DNA of 64,000 bases from Sandarakinorhabdus sp. (lineage in GTDB: Bacteria; Pseudomonadota; Alphaproteobacteria; Sphingomonadales; Sphingomonadaceae): the NCBI GenBank assembly GCA_020692215.1, contig JAIMKW010000005.1, positions 186,001 to 250,000 on the forward strand, written 5' to 3'. The first letter of the stretch is position 1; every line of letters begins with the position of its first letter. The position numbers and the translations under genes are program-made. Shown piece after piece: positions 1 through 8,452 of this stretch. The notes beneath the pieces were generated by a model. The model had not been told where the DNA came from. It did no database searches and was given only the letters and a program-made list of their open reading frames with translations.

Positions 1-2
1 GC

Positions 3-851
3 ACGCCTCCGCTTCCGGGGCCGGGGCTGGCAATCGCGCCGCGCAGCGGCACCTATCAGGGTGCTGACGGCAACGCCGAAATCCTGAGCTTCATGCTGAA
101 CGGCATGTTCGATTTTGGGAACAATGACGATTCACCTTGGGGTGGCTTCGTTGGCGGCGGTGTCGGTATCGCCCGCTTCAAGGCTGACATCTGGCAGCTG
201 CAGAAGTTCAATGGTCCTGCATTTGCCGACGACAGCGACACCGGTGTTGCCTGGCAAGTGATTGCGGGAATTCGGCGCTCGCTGTCGGACAAGGTCGACC
301 TGACTTTGAAGTACCGCTTCTTCAACATGGGCAGTGTTGATCTGCAGACAACGAATGGCAATGACCTTGAGGGTTCGTGGCGCAGCCACAGCCTCCTGGT
401 TGGCCTGGCGTTCAATCTATATGAGGCAGCGCCGCCACCTCCGCCGCCTCCGCCACCTCCGCCGCCGCCACCTCCGCCGCCACCTCCGCCGCCACCGGCG
501 CAGGTTGTGCCTGGCCCGTTCCTTGTCTTCTTTGACTGGGACAAGTCGGACATTACGCCTGAAGCTGCCGCGATCCTTGATCGTGCTGCCGAGGCCTACA
601 TGCAGACTGGCCAGTCCTCGGTGGTTATCGACGGGCACACCGACACGTCGGGTCCTGCCGCCTACAACCAGCGTTTGTCGGAACGTCGTGCCGATGCGGT
701 CAAGTCCTACATGGCCGGCAAGGGTATCTCGGAAAGCCAGATGACGACGCGGGGCTTCGGCTTCAATCGTCTGCTGGTCGATACCCCGCTGGGTGTGCGC
801 GAACCGCAAAACCGTCGTGCAGAGATCGTGTTCGGCCAACCGTCGAATTGA
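3..851 (+). CDS. OmpA family outer-membrane protein, 5' end cut by window edge
   Basis: The reading frame is already open at the window edge, so the signal peptide and the first strands of the barrel lie outside. The visible N-terminal part is Gly- and aromatic-rich and alternates like an outer-membrane beta-barrel. It is followed by a run of 22 prolines (bases 432-497) and then a C-terminal OmpA domain with the motifs FDWDKSDIT, IDGHTDTSG and LSERRADAV, which in this family bind peptidoglycan diaminopimelate. Barrel, proline linker and OmpA domain together form the usual envelope-tethering porin of sphingomonads. A strong terminator follows directly, so it is the last gene of its transcript. 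The family is clear; the exact subtype is not, because the N-terminus is missing. Confidence 0.93.
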   Translation, partial: TPPLPGPGLAIAPRSGTYQGADGNAEILSFMLNGMFDFGNNDDSPWGGFVGGGVGIARFKADIWQLQKFNGPAFADDSDTGVAWQVIAGIRRSLSDKVDLTLKYRFFNMGSVDLQTTNGNDLEGSWRSHSLLVGLAFNLYEAAPPPPPPPPPPPPPPPPPPPPPPAQVVPGPFLVFFDWDKSDITPEAAAILDRAAEAYMQTGQSSVVIDGHTDTSGPAAYNQRLSERRADAVKSYMAGKGISESQMTTRGFGFNRLLVDTPLGVREPQNRRAEIVFGQPSN

Positions 852-890
852 TCTCTCCCGGGTGGGAAACCACCTGGAGACAGAAAGTTT

Positions 891-928
891 GGCCCGCCTC
901 CGAAAGGAGGTGGGCCTTTCTTTTGTTT
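891..928 (+). terminator. Rho-independent terminator after the OmpA gene
   Basis: An 11-bp GC-rich stem (891-901 pairs with 906-916) with a GAAA tetraloop is followed by a T-rich tract, TTTCTTTTGTTT. It lies 40 bases after the OmpA stop codon. Confidence 0.92.
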
Positions 929-1102
929 GACGGAGCATCTGCTGAGTTGATCTTCGATGCGCCAGATTGCGCTATCTGCAAAACCGGCTCTGGCATTCGA
1001 GAAGATAGGCATTCGCCTGACTGCGGGCATTCTCGCCCAAACAGTGATTCTGGTCTTTCCGATCTCAGATTGATGGAAAGCGTGCTCGCGACCGCTCCCA
1101 TT
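929..1102. other. intergenic stretch between two convergent terminators
   Basis: There is no credible gene here. Open frames on either strand lack ribosome binding sites and family features. The stretch separates the plus-strand OmpA terminator from the minus-strand terminator at 1103-1136. Confidence 0.6.
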
Positions 1103-1136
1103 AAAAGGGGCGCCGTAGAAAGGTTCTACGGCACCC
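1103..1136 (-). terminator. Rho-independent terminator of the minus-strand pair 1174-2087
   Basis: Read on the minus strand, GGGGTGCCGTAGAA pairs with TTCTACGGCGCCCC across a short loop and is followed by TTTTAA. It lies 38 bases downstream of the stop codon at 1174. Confidence 0.9.
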
Positions 1137-1173
1137 CAAGTCGGTTCGGAAGACGGCGTCTCCGGTTAGATGA

Positions 1174-1785
1174 TCAACGGCATGATCTGGCAGACTTGCC
1201 ACTGCATGGATCATTCAACGTGGGAACTGACACCCAATCCAGACGGGGTGCCAGAACTTGTGAGTAGGACGAACCCGCCAGACTGGTTCGCAAGCGAGCT
1301 AATTCCGTCGAAGCGAATTCGCCAAACTTTCCCTTTGGCACATAGAGAGCCTGGCGCCCCGTCAGAGCCGCAGCGCCACAAAAGCTGTACTGCGCGTCGA
1401 AGGTCGCCCAGTTCTGGTTCGTTCGGGTCGCGTAGCTGTCAAAGGCCCTCTGCCCGGCCCGAGGGCCTTGCAGCCGGACAAAGTAGCCTGTCATCACCTT
1501 GAAGGCATCGGCCAATTCATCCGAATGCTGCCTGAGAAGGGCATTGTACGTCGGCACTGTGGCGAGAAATGGGGAGAACTGACATTGCAGCGCCGCAACG
1601 TTCAGGCCCGCTCGCATTGTCCACACTGCGTCGGCATTTGCTTCCTTTTGCGTCATACCCAGCAAAGGACGGGGGGGCGGCAAAGCCGCGCTTGCCCCGC
1701 TTGCGGTGATCAGCAGGCACACCGCACCAACCGACCTGGCAAAGCGGAGCATCCCGGTTGCCTTCTTCTTGGGCGCCATTCTCAT
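1174..1785 (-). CDS. hypothetical exported protein
   Basis: This 203-residue protein begins with a basic stretch (MRMAPKKKATG) and a hydrophobic segment ending in GASAALPP, a good Sec signal peptide with likely cleavage after SGASA. The mature part is mainly helical and contains four cysteines, with no catalytic motif or known domain that I recognise. Its ATG overlaps the TGA of the SCP2-like gene upstream as TGATG, so the two are translationally coupled and end at the shared terminator. The protein is probably periplasmic. Its function is unknown. Confidence 0.72.
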   Translation of the reverse strand: MRMAPKKKATGMLRFARSVGAVCLLITASGASAALPPPRPLLGMTQKEANADAVWTMRAGLNVAALQCQFSPFLATVPTYNALLRQHSDELADAFKVMTGYFVRLQGPRAGQRAFDSYATRTNQNWATFDAQYSFCGAAALTGRQALYVPKGKFGEFASTELARLRTSLAGSSYSQVLAPRLDWVSVPTLNDPCSGKSARSCR

Positions 1786-2087
1786 CAGCCGAGAATCTTG
1801 CCCAGTTGAAGTGCAATCCCCATGTCGCCTTCAACTTTAAGCTTTCCCATCATGAATGCCATTTGGGCGTTCTGCTTGCCTTCGGCGATCTCCTTGAAGT
1901 CCGCCATGGAGACTTTGACACGGCAGTCTGTTTCGCTGTTGTCATTGCTGACGCTTGCCGGTTCTGCGTTGCCGTCGATCCGGACGACACCTTCATCGCC
2001 AAAATCAAACGTGACAACCTTGCCGCCGATCGCGCCATTCTTGGCGACGCGCTCAGACATGCCTTGTGTAATTTCCGTGAGGCTCAT
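1785..2087 (-). CDS. SCP2 sterol-binding domain protein
   Basis: The 100-residue protein matches the single-domain SCP2 (sterol carrier) fold. It has a Gly-rich strand pair (GGKVVTFDFGDEGVVRIDG), then DCRVKVSMADFKEIAEGK and a C-terminal amphipathic helix (AFMMGKLKVEGDMGIALQLGKIL). Family members bind fatty acyl or other lipid ligands in the cytoplasm. The ATG at 2087 is preferred over the upstream TTG at 2093 because AGGGAG lies seven bases before it. It is first of a two-gene unit with the exported protein downstream. The real ligand cannot be told from the sequence. Confidence 0.85.
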   Translation of the reverse strand: MSLTEITQGMSERVAKNGAIGGKVVTFDFGDEGVVRIDGNAEPASVSNDNSETDCRVKVSMADFKEIAEGKQNAQMAFMMGKLKVEGDMGIALQLGKILG

Positions 2088-2124
2088 CAACAATCTCCCT
2101 CAGATCCCAAGAAACATTCAAATC

Positions 2125-2157
2125 TTAAAAGAAAGGCCGCCTTTGCGGGCGGCCTTT
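2125..2157 (-). terminator. Rho-independent terminator of the lipoprotein gene
   Basis: A 10-bp stem AAAGGCCGCC/GGCGGCCTTT has a six-base loop and, on the minus strand, is followed by CTTTTAA. It lies 39 bases after the stop codon of the gene at 2196-2513. Its symmetry means it could also work on the plus strand. Confidence 0.85.
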
Positions 2158-2195
2158 CCAATTCCATTCGGGATAACCCCGAACCGAGGCCACCC

Positions 2196-2513
2196 TTATT
2201 GGGCAGGCGCAGCATCCGTAGCAGCGGCAGCAGCATCCGTGGCTGCAGAAGCAGCGTCCGTCGCAGCGGCTGCGGCGTCCGTTGCGGCCGCGGCGGCGTC
2301 AGCCGGAGCTGCCATCGGATCGGCCGGCATTGCGTCGACGGCTGCAGCCGCATCAACGGCAGCAGCATCAGCTGCAGCGGCAGCTTCGTCGGCAGAAGCG
2401 GCTGCTTCGGTCGCGGCGTCTTCAGCGGGCTTGTTGCCACCGCAAGCAACAACGAACAGCGCGGCACCGGCGACAAGGCCGGCAACCTTCAACTTTTGAA
2501 GAACTTCACCCAT
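2196..2513 (-). CDS. small Ala/Asp-rich lipoprotein with heptapeptide repeats
   Basis: The 105-residue product has a short lipoprotein signal peptide with lipobox VVAC (Cys24 would be lipidated). The mature part is almost entirely Ala, Asp, Glu and Thr. At its C-terminal end are four tandem heptapeptides of the form DAAAAAT (residues 72-99, bases 2217-2300). Such sequence should form an acidic alanine-rich helix or stay extended in the periplasm. The ribosome site TTAGGAG lies eight bases before the ATG. It has its own terminator and is therefore probably monocistronic. No function is known to me for such proteins. Confidence 0.78.
   Translation of the reverse strand: MGEVLQKLKVAGLVAGAALFVVACGGNKPAEDAATEAAASADEAAAAADAAAVDAAAAVDAMPADPMAAPADAAAAATDAAAAATDAASAATDAAAAATDAAPAQ
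2217..2300 (-). repeat. four tandem 21-nt repeats coding for DAAAAAT heptads
   Basis: Within the lipoprotein gene, four consecutive 21-nt units encode DAAAAAT, DAAAAAT, DAASAAT and DAAAAAT. Codons vary between units, so selection for the peptide pattern is as likely as recent slippage. Confidence 0.75.
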
Positions 2514-2586
2514 GTTCTGACTCCTAATTGGTCTTGTTTAAGTTCAGGAGCCTTCGGTCCCTAACGACCCCGAACTGGAGCGGAAG

Positions 2587-3297
2587 CTAGCGATATTCGT
2601 CGCTCGCCTCAAGCGTCTTCGTAACAGGACCTGAAATGTCGGATAAAGCGGACAGGAACTCCGACAGATGGAACTCCAGCGCCCTGTCCAGTTCGGCCAT
2701 GCCGGCCTCGTTCACCAGATCGGCAATCCGCGTTACGCCATGGCGGCTTATTCCGCAGGGGATGATGGTGTCATAGTGCGAAAGATCTGTTGCAACGTTG
2801 ATCGCGAGTCCGTGGTATGTAACCCAGCGGCGTACACGCACGCCGATAGCTCCGATCTTGGCAAGACGGCCGCCCTGTCTTACCCATATCCCTGTTCCCG
2901 CATCGCTCGTGAATGCGTCAATGCCAAGATCCCCAAGTGCGGCGATCGCCCATGCCTCGAGAGCTGCGACATAGCGCCGGACATCGCGTCCCCGGCGTCC
3001 GAGGTCGATGATAGGGTACACAACCCGCTGTCCTGGTCCATGATAGGTGTATCGCCCCCCGCGCCCTGTGGGGACCACCTCGAAGCGATCGGCATGGATA
3101 AGCTCCGACGGATGCGCACTCGTGCCCGCTGTCAGCACGCTTGGGTGCTCAAGGAGCCAGATCCGTTCTCGCGCCGTGCCTGCTGAAACGGCTTCTACTG
3201 CAGCTTCCATTTCGGACAAGGCATGCCTGTAAGGGATTGGCGTCTGCGCCACGACCCATTCCGGCGATTGTGCCTGTACGAATTCGTGCCTGTCCAC
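2587..3297 (-). CDS. lipB: lipoyl(octanoyl) transferase LipB
   Basis: LipB moves the octanoyl group from octanoyl-ACP to lipoyl-dependent enzymes, the first step of lipoate assembly in the cytoplasm. The 236-residue protein shows the family signatures: RGGRYTYHGPGQ (residues 79-90), the catalytic lysine in RLAKIGAIG (Lys147) and the catalytic cysteine in IIPCGIS (Cys181). The reading frame starts with GTG at 3297. It is transcribed away from the D-Ala-D-Ala carboxypeptidase gene, with 70 bases between their starts. Length and motifs are normal, so the assignment is firm. Confidence 0.96.
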   Translation of the reverse strand: MDRHEFVQAQSPEWVVAQTPIPYRHALSEMEAAVEAVSAGTARERIWLLEHPSVLTAGTSAHPSELIHADRFEVVPTGRGGRYTYHGPGQRVVYPIIDLGRRGRDVRRYVAALEAWAIAALGDLGIDAFTSDAGTGIWVRQGGRLAKIGAIGVRVRRWVTYHGLAINVATDLSHYDTIIPCGISRHGVTRIADLVNEAGMAELDRALEFHLSEFLSALSDISGPVTKTLEASDEYR

Positions 3298-3367
3298 ATG
3301 CGCCAGATAGCGCCTCTGATGCGACAGTCAAAACCTCTTTCGGTTCTGGGGCCTAGGCGTTGAATCG

Positions 3368-4339
3368 ATGCCATGGTATGGAAAGCTGATGAAGGCACAT
3401 ACCGTTTCGGCGCTTGCGGCGGCCCTGATGACAGCCGCATTCAGCGCAGGAGGCCCGCCCGCGGCTGCAGCAAGCCTCCTCCAGCAGCCAAAATATGCGG
3501 CGTTTCTGGCCGATGCCGACACTGGGGAGATTCTTTACTCCCGTCATGCCGATGCACAGCGGTTCCCGGCCTCGATAACCAAGGTGATGACACTGTATAT
3601 GGCGTTTGAGCGGCTGGCGGCTGGAACACTGCGGCTCGATGACCGGGTTGTTTTCAGTCGGTATGCGGCGAGCCAGCGGCCTTCCAAACTGGGGTTGAAG
3701 CCCGGTGAAAGCCTGACCGTCGACCAGGCCATTCGGAGCCTGACGACCAAGTCCGCCAACGATGTTGCTGTTGCCCTTGCCGAACATATCGCTGGCAGCG
3801 AGCAGGAGTTCGGCCGCCTGATGACAGCGCGGGCGAAAGAGCTTGGTATGCAGAACAGCCATTTCGTGAATCCCAATGGCTTGCCGGATTCCCGCCAGGT
3901 CACGACCGCGCGGGATATATACCTGCTGTCTCAGGCAACTATCCGCCATTTCCCGCAATATTATGCTTATTTTCAGCAGCGTCAGTTCGTGTTCGGGAAC
4001 CAGACGATGCCCAACCACAATCATCTTCTGCGAACCATGCCCGGTGTCGACGGCATCAAGACCGGCTTCACGAACGCGGCAGGCTTCACGCTCACGGCAT
4101 CGGCCGTTCGGGATGGACGTCGGCTTATCGCCGTGGTGCTTGGCGGGCCTTCCCGTGTGGCGCGGGACAGCAATGTGGAAAGCCTTCTGACCGCTGGCTT
4201 TTCTGTCCTTTCGGCGCGCAACAGTGGCCGACAGGTGCAGGTTGCCGACATGCTGGCCGAGCCTGGCGACCTGAATGATGAGGTTCTGCAGCAGCTGGTG
4301 GAACAGGGAAGCGGTGAGCCGCCAGTGCGCAGGCGCTGA
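3368..4339 (+). CDS. dacC: D-alanyl-D-alanine carboxypeptidase (peptidase S11)
   Basis: This penicillin-binding protein trims the terminal D-Ala from peptidoglycan stem peptides in the periplasm. All three active-site motifs are present: SITK (Ser69-Lys72), SAN (129-131) and KTG (231-233). An N-terminal hydrophobic signal sequence ends around AAAAS. At 323 residues the protein lacks most of the C-terminal PBP5 beta-domain and the amphipathic membrane anchor usual in DacA/DacC, so it may be soluble in the periplasm. A second in-frame ATG at 3389 (MKAHTV) would give a more typical signal peptide and may be the true start. The gene stands alone, divergent from lipB. Confidence 0.93.
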   Translation: MPWYGKLMKAHTVSALAAALMTAAFSAGGPPAAAASLLQQPKYAAFLADADTGEILYSRHADAQRFPASITKVMTLYMAFERLAAGTLRLDDRVVFSRYAASQRPSKLGLKPGESLTVDQAIRSLTTKSANDVAVALAEHIAGSEQEFGRLMTARAKELGMQNSHFVNPNGLPDSRQVTTARDIYLLSQATIRHFPQYYAYFQQRQFVFGNQTMPNHNHLLRTMPGVDGIKTGFTNAAGFTLTASAVRDGRRLIAVVLGGPSRVARDSNVESLLTAGFSVLSARNSGRQVQVADMLAEPGDLNDEVLQQLVEQGSGEPPVRRR

Positions 4340-4443
4340 CATATTTTTCGGTGAGGGGCGCCGTGATGCACGAACGGGCTTAACCTCTGCCGTCTGGTGC
4401 ACTAGCAGAACTGTGGACGCAGTTCGCAGGAGGGTTTTTCACC

Positions 4444-5565
4444 ATGGCAGAGCTTGAAGGCGCAGCGCACTGGAAGGGCTTGTCGCAAAGCCGCCTCTCC
4501 CGCCGGGGATTGCTGGCGAGCCTTGGCGTTGCGGCTGTCGGCTTCACACTTCAGGCGTGCGGCCAGGGGTCCGGTGGCAAGGGCGGGGGCGCTGGCGACA
4601 AGATCAACTTCTACACCTGGGACACTTATATCGGGGAAACGACCCTTGCCGATTTCGAGGCCGCAAACGGGATCAAGGTACAGACCAGCTACTTCGCGAC
4701 CAATGACGAGCTGTTTGCAAAGCTGAAGGCTGGCAACCCGGGCTATGACGTGATTGTGCCTTCAAACGAGTTCGTGACTCGAATGCGTCTCGCCGATATG
4801 CTTGAACCGCTGGACATGGCGAAGCTCCCCAACTTCAAGAACATAGCGCCGGAATTCAAGGAGGCGGACTACGATGCCCCGCCTCCGCGGCACTCGGTTC
4901 CCTACACATGGCTGGTGATTGGCATCGGTTATCGAAAATCGCGTGTGAACGGCACGCCAGACAGCTGGAAATGGCTGTTCGACAGCGACCTCTACAAGGG
5001 GAGGATCGCGCTGACGTCGGAGGCTGCCGATCTGATCAGGCTTGGTGCCAAATATTTGGGGAAATCGCTGAACAATGTTGACGCCGACACTGCCAAGGCA
5101 GTTGAGGACATGCTGATCCGGCAGAAGCCCAATATCAAGGCGTTCCACGAAGACAATGGGCAGGACATGCTGCTGGCGGGAGATGTCGATCTGGTTCTGG
5201 AGACCAATGGCGATATTGCGCAGATTGCGGTCGAGGATCCTGATATCGGTTTCGTGGTGCCAAAGGAGGGGTCTCTCCTCAACGCAGACACTCTGTGCAT
5301 TCCCAAGGGAGCGCCCCGGCCAGAGCAGGCGCACAAGTTCATCAACTTCCTGCTGGACGCAGAAGCCGGGAAGCACATCATCGAGACCATTCTCTACCCG
5401 ACGCCCAATGCAGCGGCGAAGCTGCTGATGCCGGAAAGCTATCGGGCTAATCCGATCATCTTTCCAGGCGGCCAGGGGATGGACGCCAGCGAATGGGGCA
5501 AATTCGAAGGGCCCGAGCAGGCCCGCGCGTTCGAGGAAGCCATCACCCGCGTCCGCGCGGCCTGA
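4444..5565 (+). CDS. potF: polyamine ABC transporter substrate-binding lipoprotein
   Basis: This is a PotD/PotF-type binding protein (373 residues) for putrescine or spermidine. The N-terminus combines a twin-arginine motif (SRRGLLA, Arg20-Arg21) with a lipobox LQAC (Cys39), so it is probably exported folded by Tat and anchored as a lipoprotein. Family features include FYTWDTYIG, GYDVIVPSNEFV, VPYTWLVIGIGY and LLNADTLCIPKGA. AGGAGG lies ten bases before the ATG. It heads a four-gene unit with two permeases and an ATPase, which fixes the role as polyamine uptake. The exact polyamine cannot be read from the sequence. Confidence 0.93.
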   Translation: MAELEGAAHWKGLSQSRLSRRGLLASLGVAAVGFTLQACGQGSGGKGGGAGDKINFYTWDTYIGETTLADFEAANGIKVQTSYFATNDELFAKLKAGNPGYDVIVPSNEFVTRMRLADMLEPLDMAKLPNFKNIAPEFKEADYDAPPPRHSVPYTWLVIGIGYRKSRVNGTPDSWKWLFDSDLYKGRIALTSEAADLIRLGAKYLGKSLNNVDADTAKAVEDMLIRQKPNIKAFHEDNGQDMLLAGDVDLVLETNGDIAQIAVEDPDIGFVVPKEGSLLNADTLCIPKGAPRPEQAHKFINFLLDAEAGKHIIETILYPTPNAAAKLLMPESYRANPIIFPGGQGMDASEWGKFEGPEQARAFEEAITRVRAA

Positions 5566-5595
5566 CGTCGCGCGAGCTGGGCGGAGGGCAACCGG

Positions 5596-6465
5596 TTGGA
5601 TCAAGGAGTCGATTGGCGGCGCAACAAGGCCGGCTTCCTGGCCGTTCTGACGCCGCCGCTTGGATGGCTGCTGCTGTTCTTCATCGTGCCGATGGCGGTC
5701 GTCTGGGCCTATAGCTTCGGAACCAACGAGGGCATTGCCGATATCCGGATATCGGGCACCTTTGCCAACTATGCCCGGGCCATCGAGCCTTTGTATCTGG
5801 GCATCCTTGCAAAATCGCTCGCCTTTGCAGCGCTGGCGACCCTTGTGTGCCTTGTCGTCGGTTTCCCGGTTGCACTTGCCATCAGCTTTGCACCTGCCAA
5901 CCTGAAGACCTGGCTTCTGATCGGCGTTATGCTGCCCTTCTGGACCAACCTTCTCATCAGGACATATGCGCTGATCGCCTTGTTGCGCGATGAGGGCATC
6001 ATCAACAATGCGCTGGGCTTCGCCTTTGGTTGGGCAGGGTTCGAGCCGCTGCGGATGATGAACACCAATTTCGCGGTGCTCGTCGGTCTTGTCTATGTCC
6101 ATCTGCCCTTCATGGTGCTGCCGCTCTATGCCGCGCTCGACCGCCTCGATCGCTCGCTTCTGGAGGCGAGCCTCGATCTTGGCGCTGGCCATATCCGGAC
6201 GATCTTCGCCATCGTTCTTCCTCTGGCCGCCCCGGGGATAGCGTCGGGTCTGCTGCTCACCTTCATTCCCGTGCTCGGCAGCTATCTGGCCCCCGACCTG
6301 CTTGGCGGTGCCGACAGCCAGATGATCGCCAATGTCATCGAGCGCCAGTTCAAGCGCGCCAATGACTGGCCTTTCGGCGCAGCGCTTGCCTTCATGCTGA
6401 TGTACCTCACCTTCATCGGGATCGCGTTGCAATCGCTTGCCCGCCGCAAGCGAGAACGCGAATGA
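5596..6465 (+). CDS. potH: polyamine ABC transporter permease (PotH/PotB type)
   Basis: The 289-residue integral membrane protein has about six hydrophobic segments and the permease EAA-type loop (LLEASLDLGAGHIRTIFAIVLPLA) that docks on the ATPase. It starts with TTG at 5596, with GGAGG eight bases upstream. The C-terminus overlaps the next permease start as ATGA. It forms a heterodimeric inner-membrane channel with the PotI-like protein. Confidence 0.94.
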   Translation: MDQGVDWRRNKAGFLAVLTPPLGWLLLFFIVPMAVVWAYSFGTNEGIADIRISGTFANYARAIEPLYLGILAKSLAFAALATLVCLVVGFPVALAISFAPANLKTWLLIGVMLPFWTNLLIRTYALIALLRDEGIINNALGFAFGWAGFEPLRMMNTNFAVLVGLVYVHLPFMVLPLYAALDRLDRSLLEASLDLGAGHIRTIFAIVLPLAAPGIASGLLLTFIPVLGSYLAPDLLGGADSQMIANVIERQFKRANDWPFGAALAFMLMYLTFIGIALQSLARRKRERE

Positions 6466-7295
6466 AGGAGGCGCCCGGCCTTCTAGACTATGCGCGCCGC
6501 TGGCCGTTGCGGCTGGTGATGATCGCTGTCGGCCTGTTTCTTTATCTTCCGCTCATGGTGCTGATCGTCATGAGCTTCAACGACAGCAAGCGCACGACCC
6601 ACTGGAAGGGCTTCACGCTGGATTGGTATTCGGCCGTGTTCCGCGATACCGAGCTGGTACAGGCGTTGTTGAATTCGCTGACTATTGCAGCGTTTTCCAC
6701 CGTGCTCAGCGTCGTGCTTGGCACTCTTGCCGCCATCGCGCTCTGGCGGTTCCGCTTCGGCGGCCGGACTGTGCTGGAAGGCGCTTTCACGCTGCCGATT
6801 GTGGTGCCCGAAATCTGCATGGGCGTTGCGCTGCTGATCTTTTTTGCAAAAGTCATGCCCTGGCCGGTTGGCCTGCCCTGGCCACTGAACCTGGGCGCCA
6901 TCGTCATCGCCCATGTCGCCTTCAGTTTTCCGTTCGTTGCCGTCGTTGTCCGTGCGCGACTGGCCAGTTTCGATCGGTCCCAGGAAGAAGCCGCCCGTGA
7001 TCTGGGCGCCAGCCAGTGGCGGGCGCTGCTGGACGTGGTAATCCCGCATCTGCGCCCGGCCCTGTTCGCCGGTGCGTTGCTTGCCTTCACCCTGTCGCTC
7101 GATGATTTCGTGATAACCTTCTTCACGGCCGGCCCGGATACCGTGACCTTTCCGGTCAAGGTCTATTCCATGGTTCGCTTTTCGGTGACGCCCAAGGTCA
7201 ACGCGATCTCCACCCTGTTGCTGCTGTTCACCGTCATTCTCACCTTCATCGCGCTGCGCCTTCAGGCGCGCACAGAATCGGAGCGCAAGGCCTGA
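6462..7295 (+). CDS. potI: polyamine ABC transporter permease (PotI/PotC type)
   Basis: This second permease (277 residues) also has about six transmembrane segments. Its EAA loop reads EEAARDLGASQWRALLDVVIP. SLDDFVITFFTAGP is characteristic of PotC/PotI. The ATG overlaps the potH stop (ATGA), and its own TGA overlaps the ATPase start (TGATG), so expression is coupled in both directions. Confidence 0.95.
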   Translation: MKEAPGLLDYARRWPLRLVMIAVGLFLYLPLMVLIVMSFNDSKRTTHWKGFTLDWYSAVFRDTELVQALLNSLTIAAFSTVLSVVLGTLAAIALWRFRFGGRTVLEGAFTLPIVVPEICMGVALLIFFAKVMPWPVGLPWPLNLGAIVIAHVAFSFPFVAVVVRARLASFDRSQEEAARDLGASQWRALLDVVIPHLRPALFAGALLAFTLSLDDFVITFFTAGPDTVTFPVKVYSMVRFSVTPKVNAISTLLLLFTVILTFIALRLQARTESERKA

Positions 7296-8452
7296 TGTCG
7301 ATCCCTCCCGCGCAAGGTCCTGGCGCTGAATCCCGTCGATCCATCATCGAGTTCCGCAACATCACCAAGCGGTTCGGGCCTGTCGTCGCGGTCGATAATG
7401 TCAGCCTCACGATCGAGGAGGGGGAGTTCTTTGCGCTGCTTGGTCCATCGGGCTGCGGCAAGACAACCCTGCTTCGCATGCTCGCCGGGTTCGAACTGCC
7501 CACCTCGGGCCAGATCCTGATCGACGGCATTGATATCACAAGAGCCGCACCCAACCGGCGGCCGGTGAACATGGTGTTCCAGAGCTACGCCGTTTTCCCG
7601 CACCTGAGCGTCACCGGAAACATCGAATATGGTCTGCGGATGGAAGGTGTGCGCGCGGCGGAGCGCCGCGAGCGCGCAGAAGCTGCGCTCGCGATGGTTC
7701 AGCTGGAAGGCTATGGGGATCGCATGCCCGATCAACTTTCGGGCGGGCAGCGCCAGCGTGTTGCCCTTGCGCGCGCTATCGTGAAGCGACCGCGCGTTCT
7801 GCTCCTCGATGAACCGCTTTCAGCACTCGATGCCAAGTTGCGAGAGGAACTCAGGTTCGAGATGTCGGCCCTGCAGGACAAGCTCGGTATCACGTTCGTG
7901 ATGGTAACGCACGATCAGGACGAAGCGCTGGCGCTCGCCACGCGGTGCGCCGTCATGCACAAGGGATCGCTGATGCAGGTTGCGACACCTGCCGACCTCT
8001 ACGAGTTTCCTGCGTCCCGGCTCGTGGCTGACTTTATCGGATCTGTGAACCTGTTCGAAGGGCGGGTGGTGGAGGATGAAAGCGATCATGCCATCATCGA
8101 TTTGCCTGAAGTGGGGATCAGGGCCTGGCTCGACCATGGCACCGGGGCTTCCGAAACGGTGCAGTTCTGGCTGGCGGTGCGGCCCGAGAAAGTGGAGCTG
8201 CACAAGCGGCAGAATGGCGAGGCACCGCCGGTGATGGAGGGCACGCCGGCCGGCTACAATGTGCTGAAGGGCACCATTCTTGATATCGCCTATCTCGGCT
8301 CTGAATCGGTTTATGATGTGCGGCTGGAAGGGGGAAAGCGGGTCCGCGTGATCCGTCCGAACCTCACCCGCTGGGATCAGGAGGACTTCACTTGGGACGA
8401 AGATGTGTGGCTCGGCTGGCATGCCGAAGGCGCACATGTGCTCCTGCAATGA
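7295..8452 (+). CDS. potG: polyamine ABC transporter ATP-binding protein
   Basis: The 385-residue ATPase energises the importer from the cytoplasmic side. Walker A GPSGCGKTT (50-58), the signature LSGGQ (148-152), Walker B VLLLDEP (168-174) and the H-loop MVTHDQ are intact. A C-terminal TOBE-like domain (about 280-385) is typical of the PotA/PotG group. Unlike many genomes, the ATPase is last in the gene order. The following hydrolase gene starts inside its last codons. Confidence 0.95.
   Translation: MSIPPAQGPGAESRRSIIEFRNITKRFGPVVAVDNVSLTIEEGEFFALLGPSGCGKTTLLRMLAGFELPTSGQILIDGIDITRAAPNRRPVNMVFQSYAVFPHLSVTGNIEYGLRMEGVRAAERRERAEAALAMVQLEGYGDRMPDQLSGGQRQRVALARAIVKRPRVLLLDEPLSALDAKLREELRFEMSALQDKLGITFVMVTHDQDEALALATRCAVMHKGSLMQVATPADLYEFPASRLVADFIGSVNLFEGRVVEDESDHAIIDLPEVGIRAWLDHGTGASETVQFWLAVRPEKVELHKRQNGEAPPVMEGTPAGYNVLKGTILDIAYLGSESVYDVRLEGGKRVRVIRPNLTRWDQEDFTWDEDVWLGWHAEGAHVLLQ

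Noticed and set aside
56..553. Minus-strand frame with a run of about 20 glycines
   Set aside because: It is the antisense of the proline linker of the OmpA gene; no ribosome site or family match.
4762..6432. Long minus-strand open frame (about 556 codons)
   Set aside because: It is antisense to the potF and potH genes, whose motifs are unmistakable, and its composition (His/Gln/Arg-rich) is that of a shadow frame.
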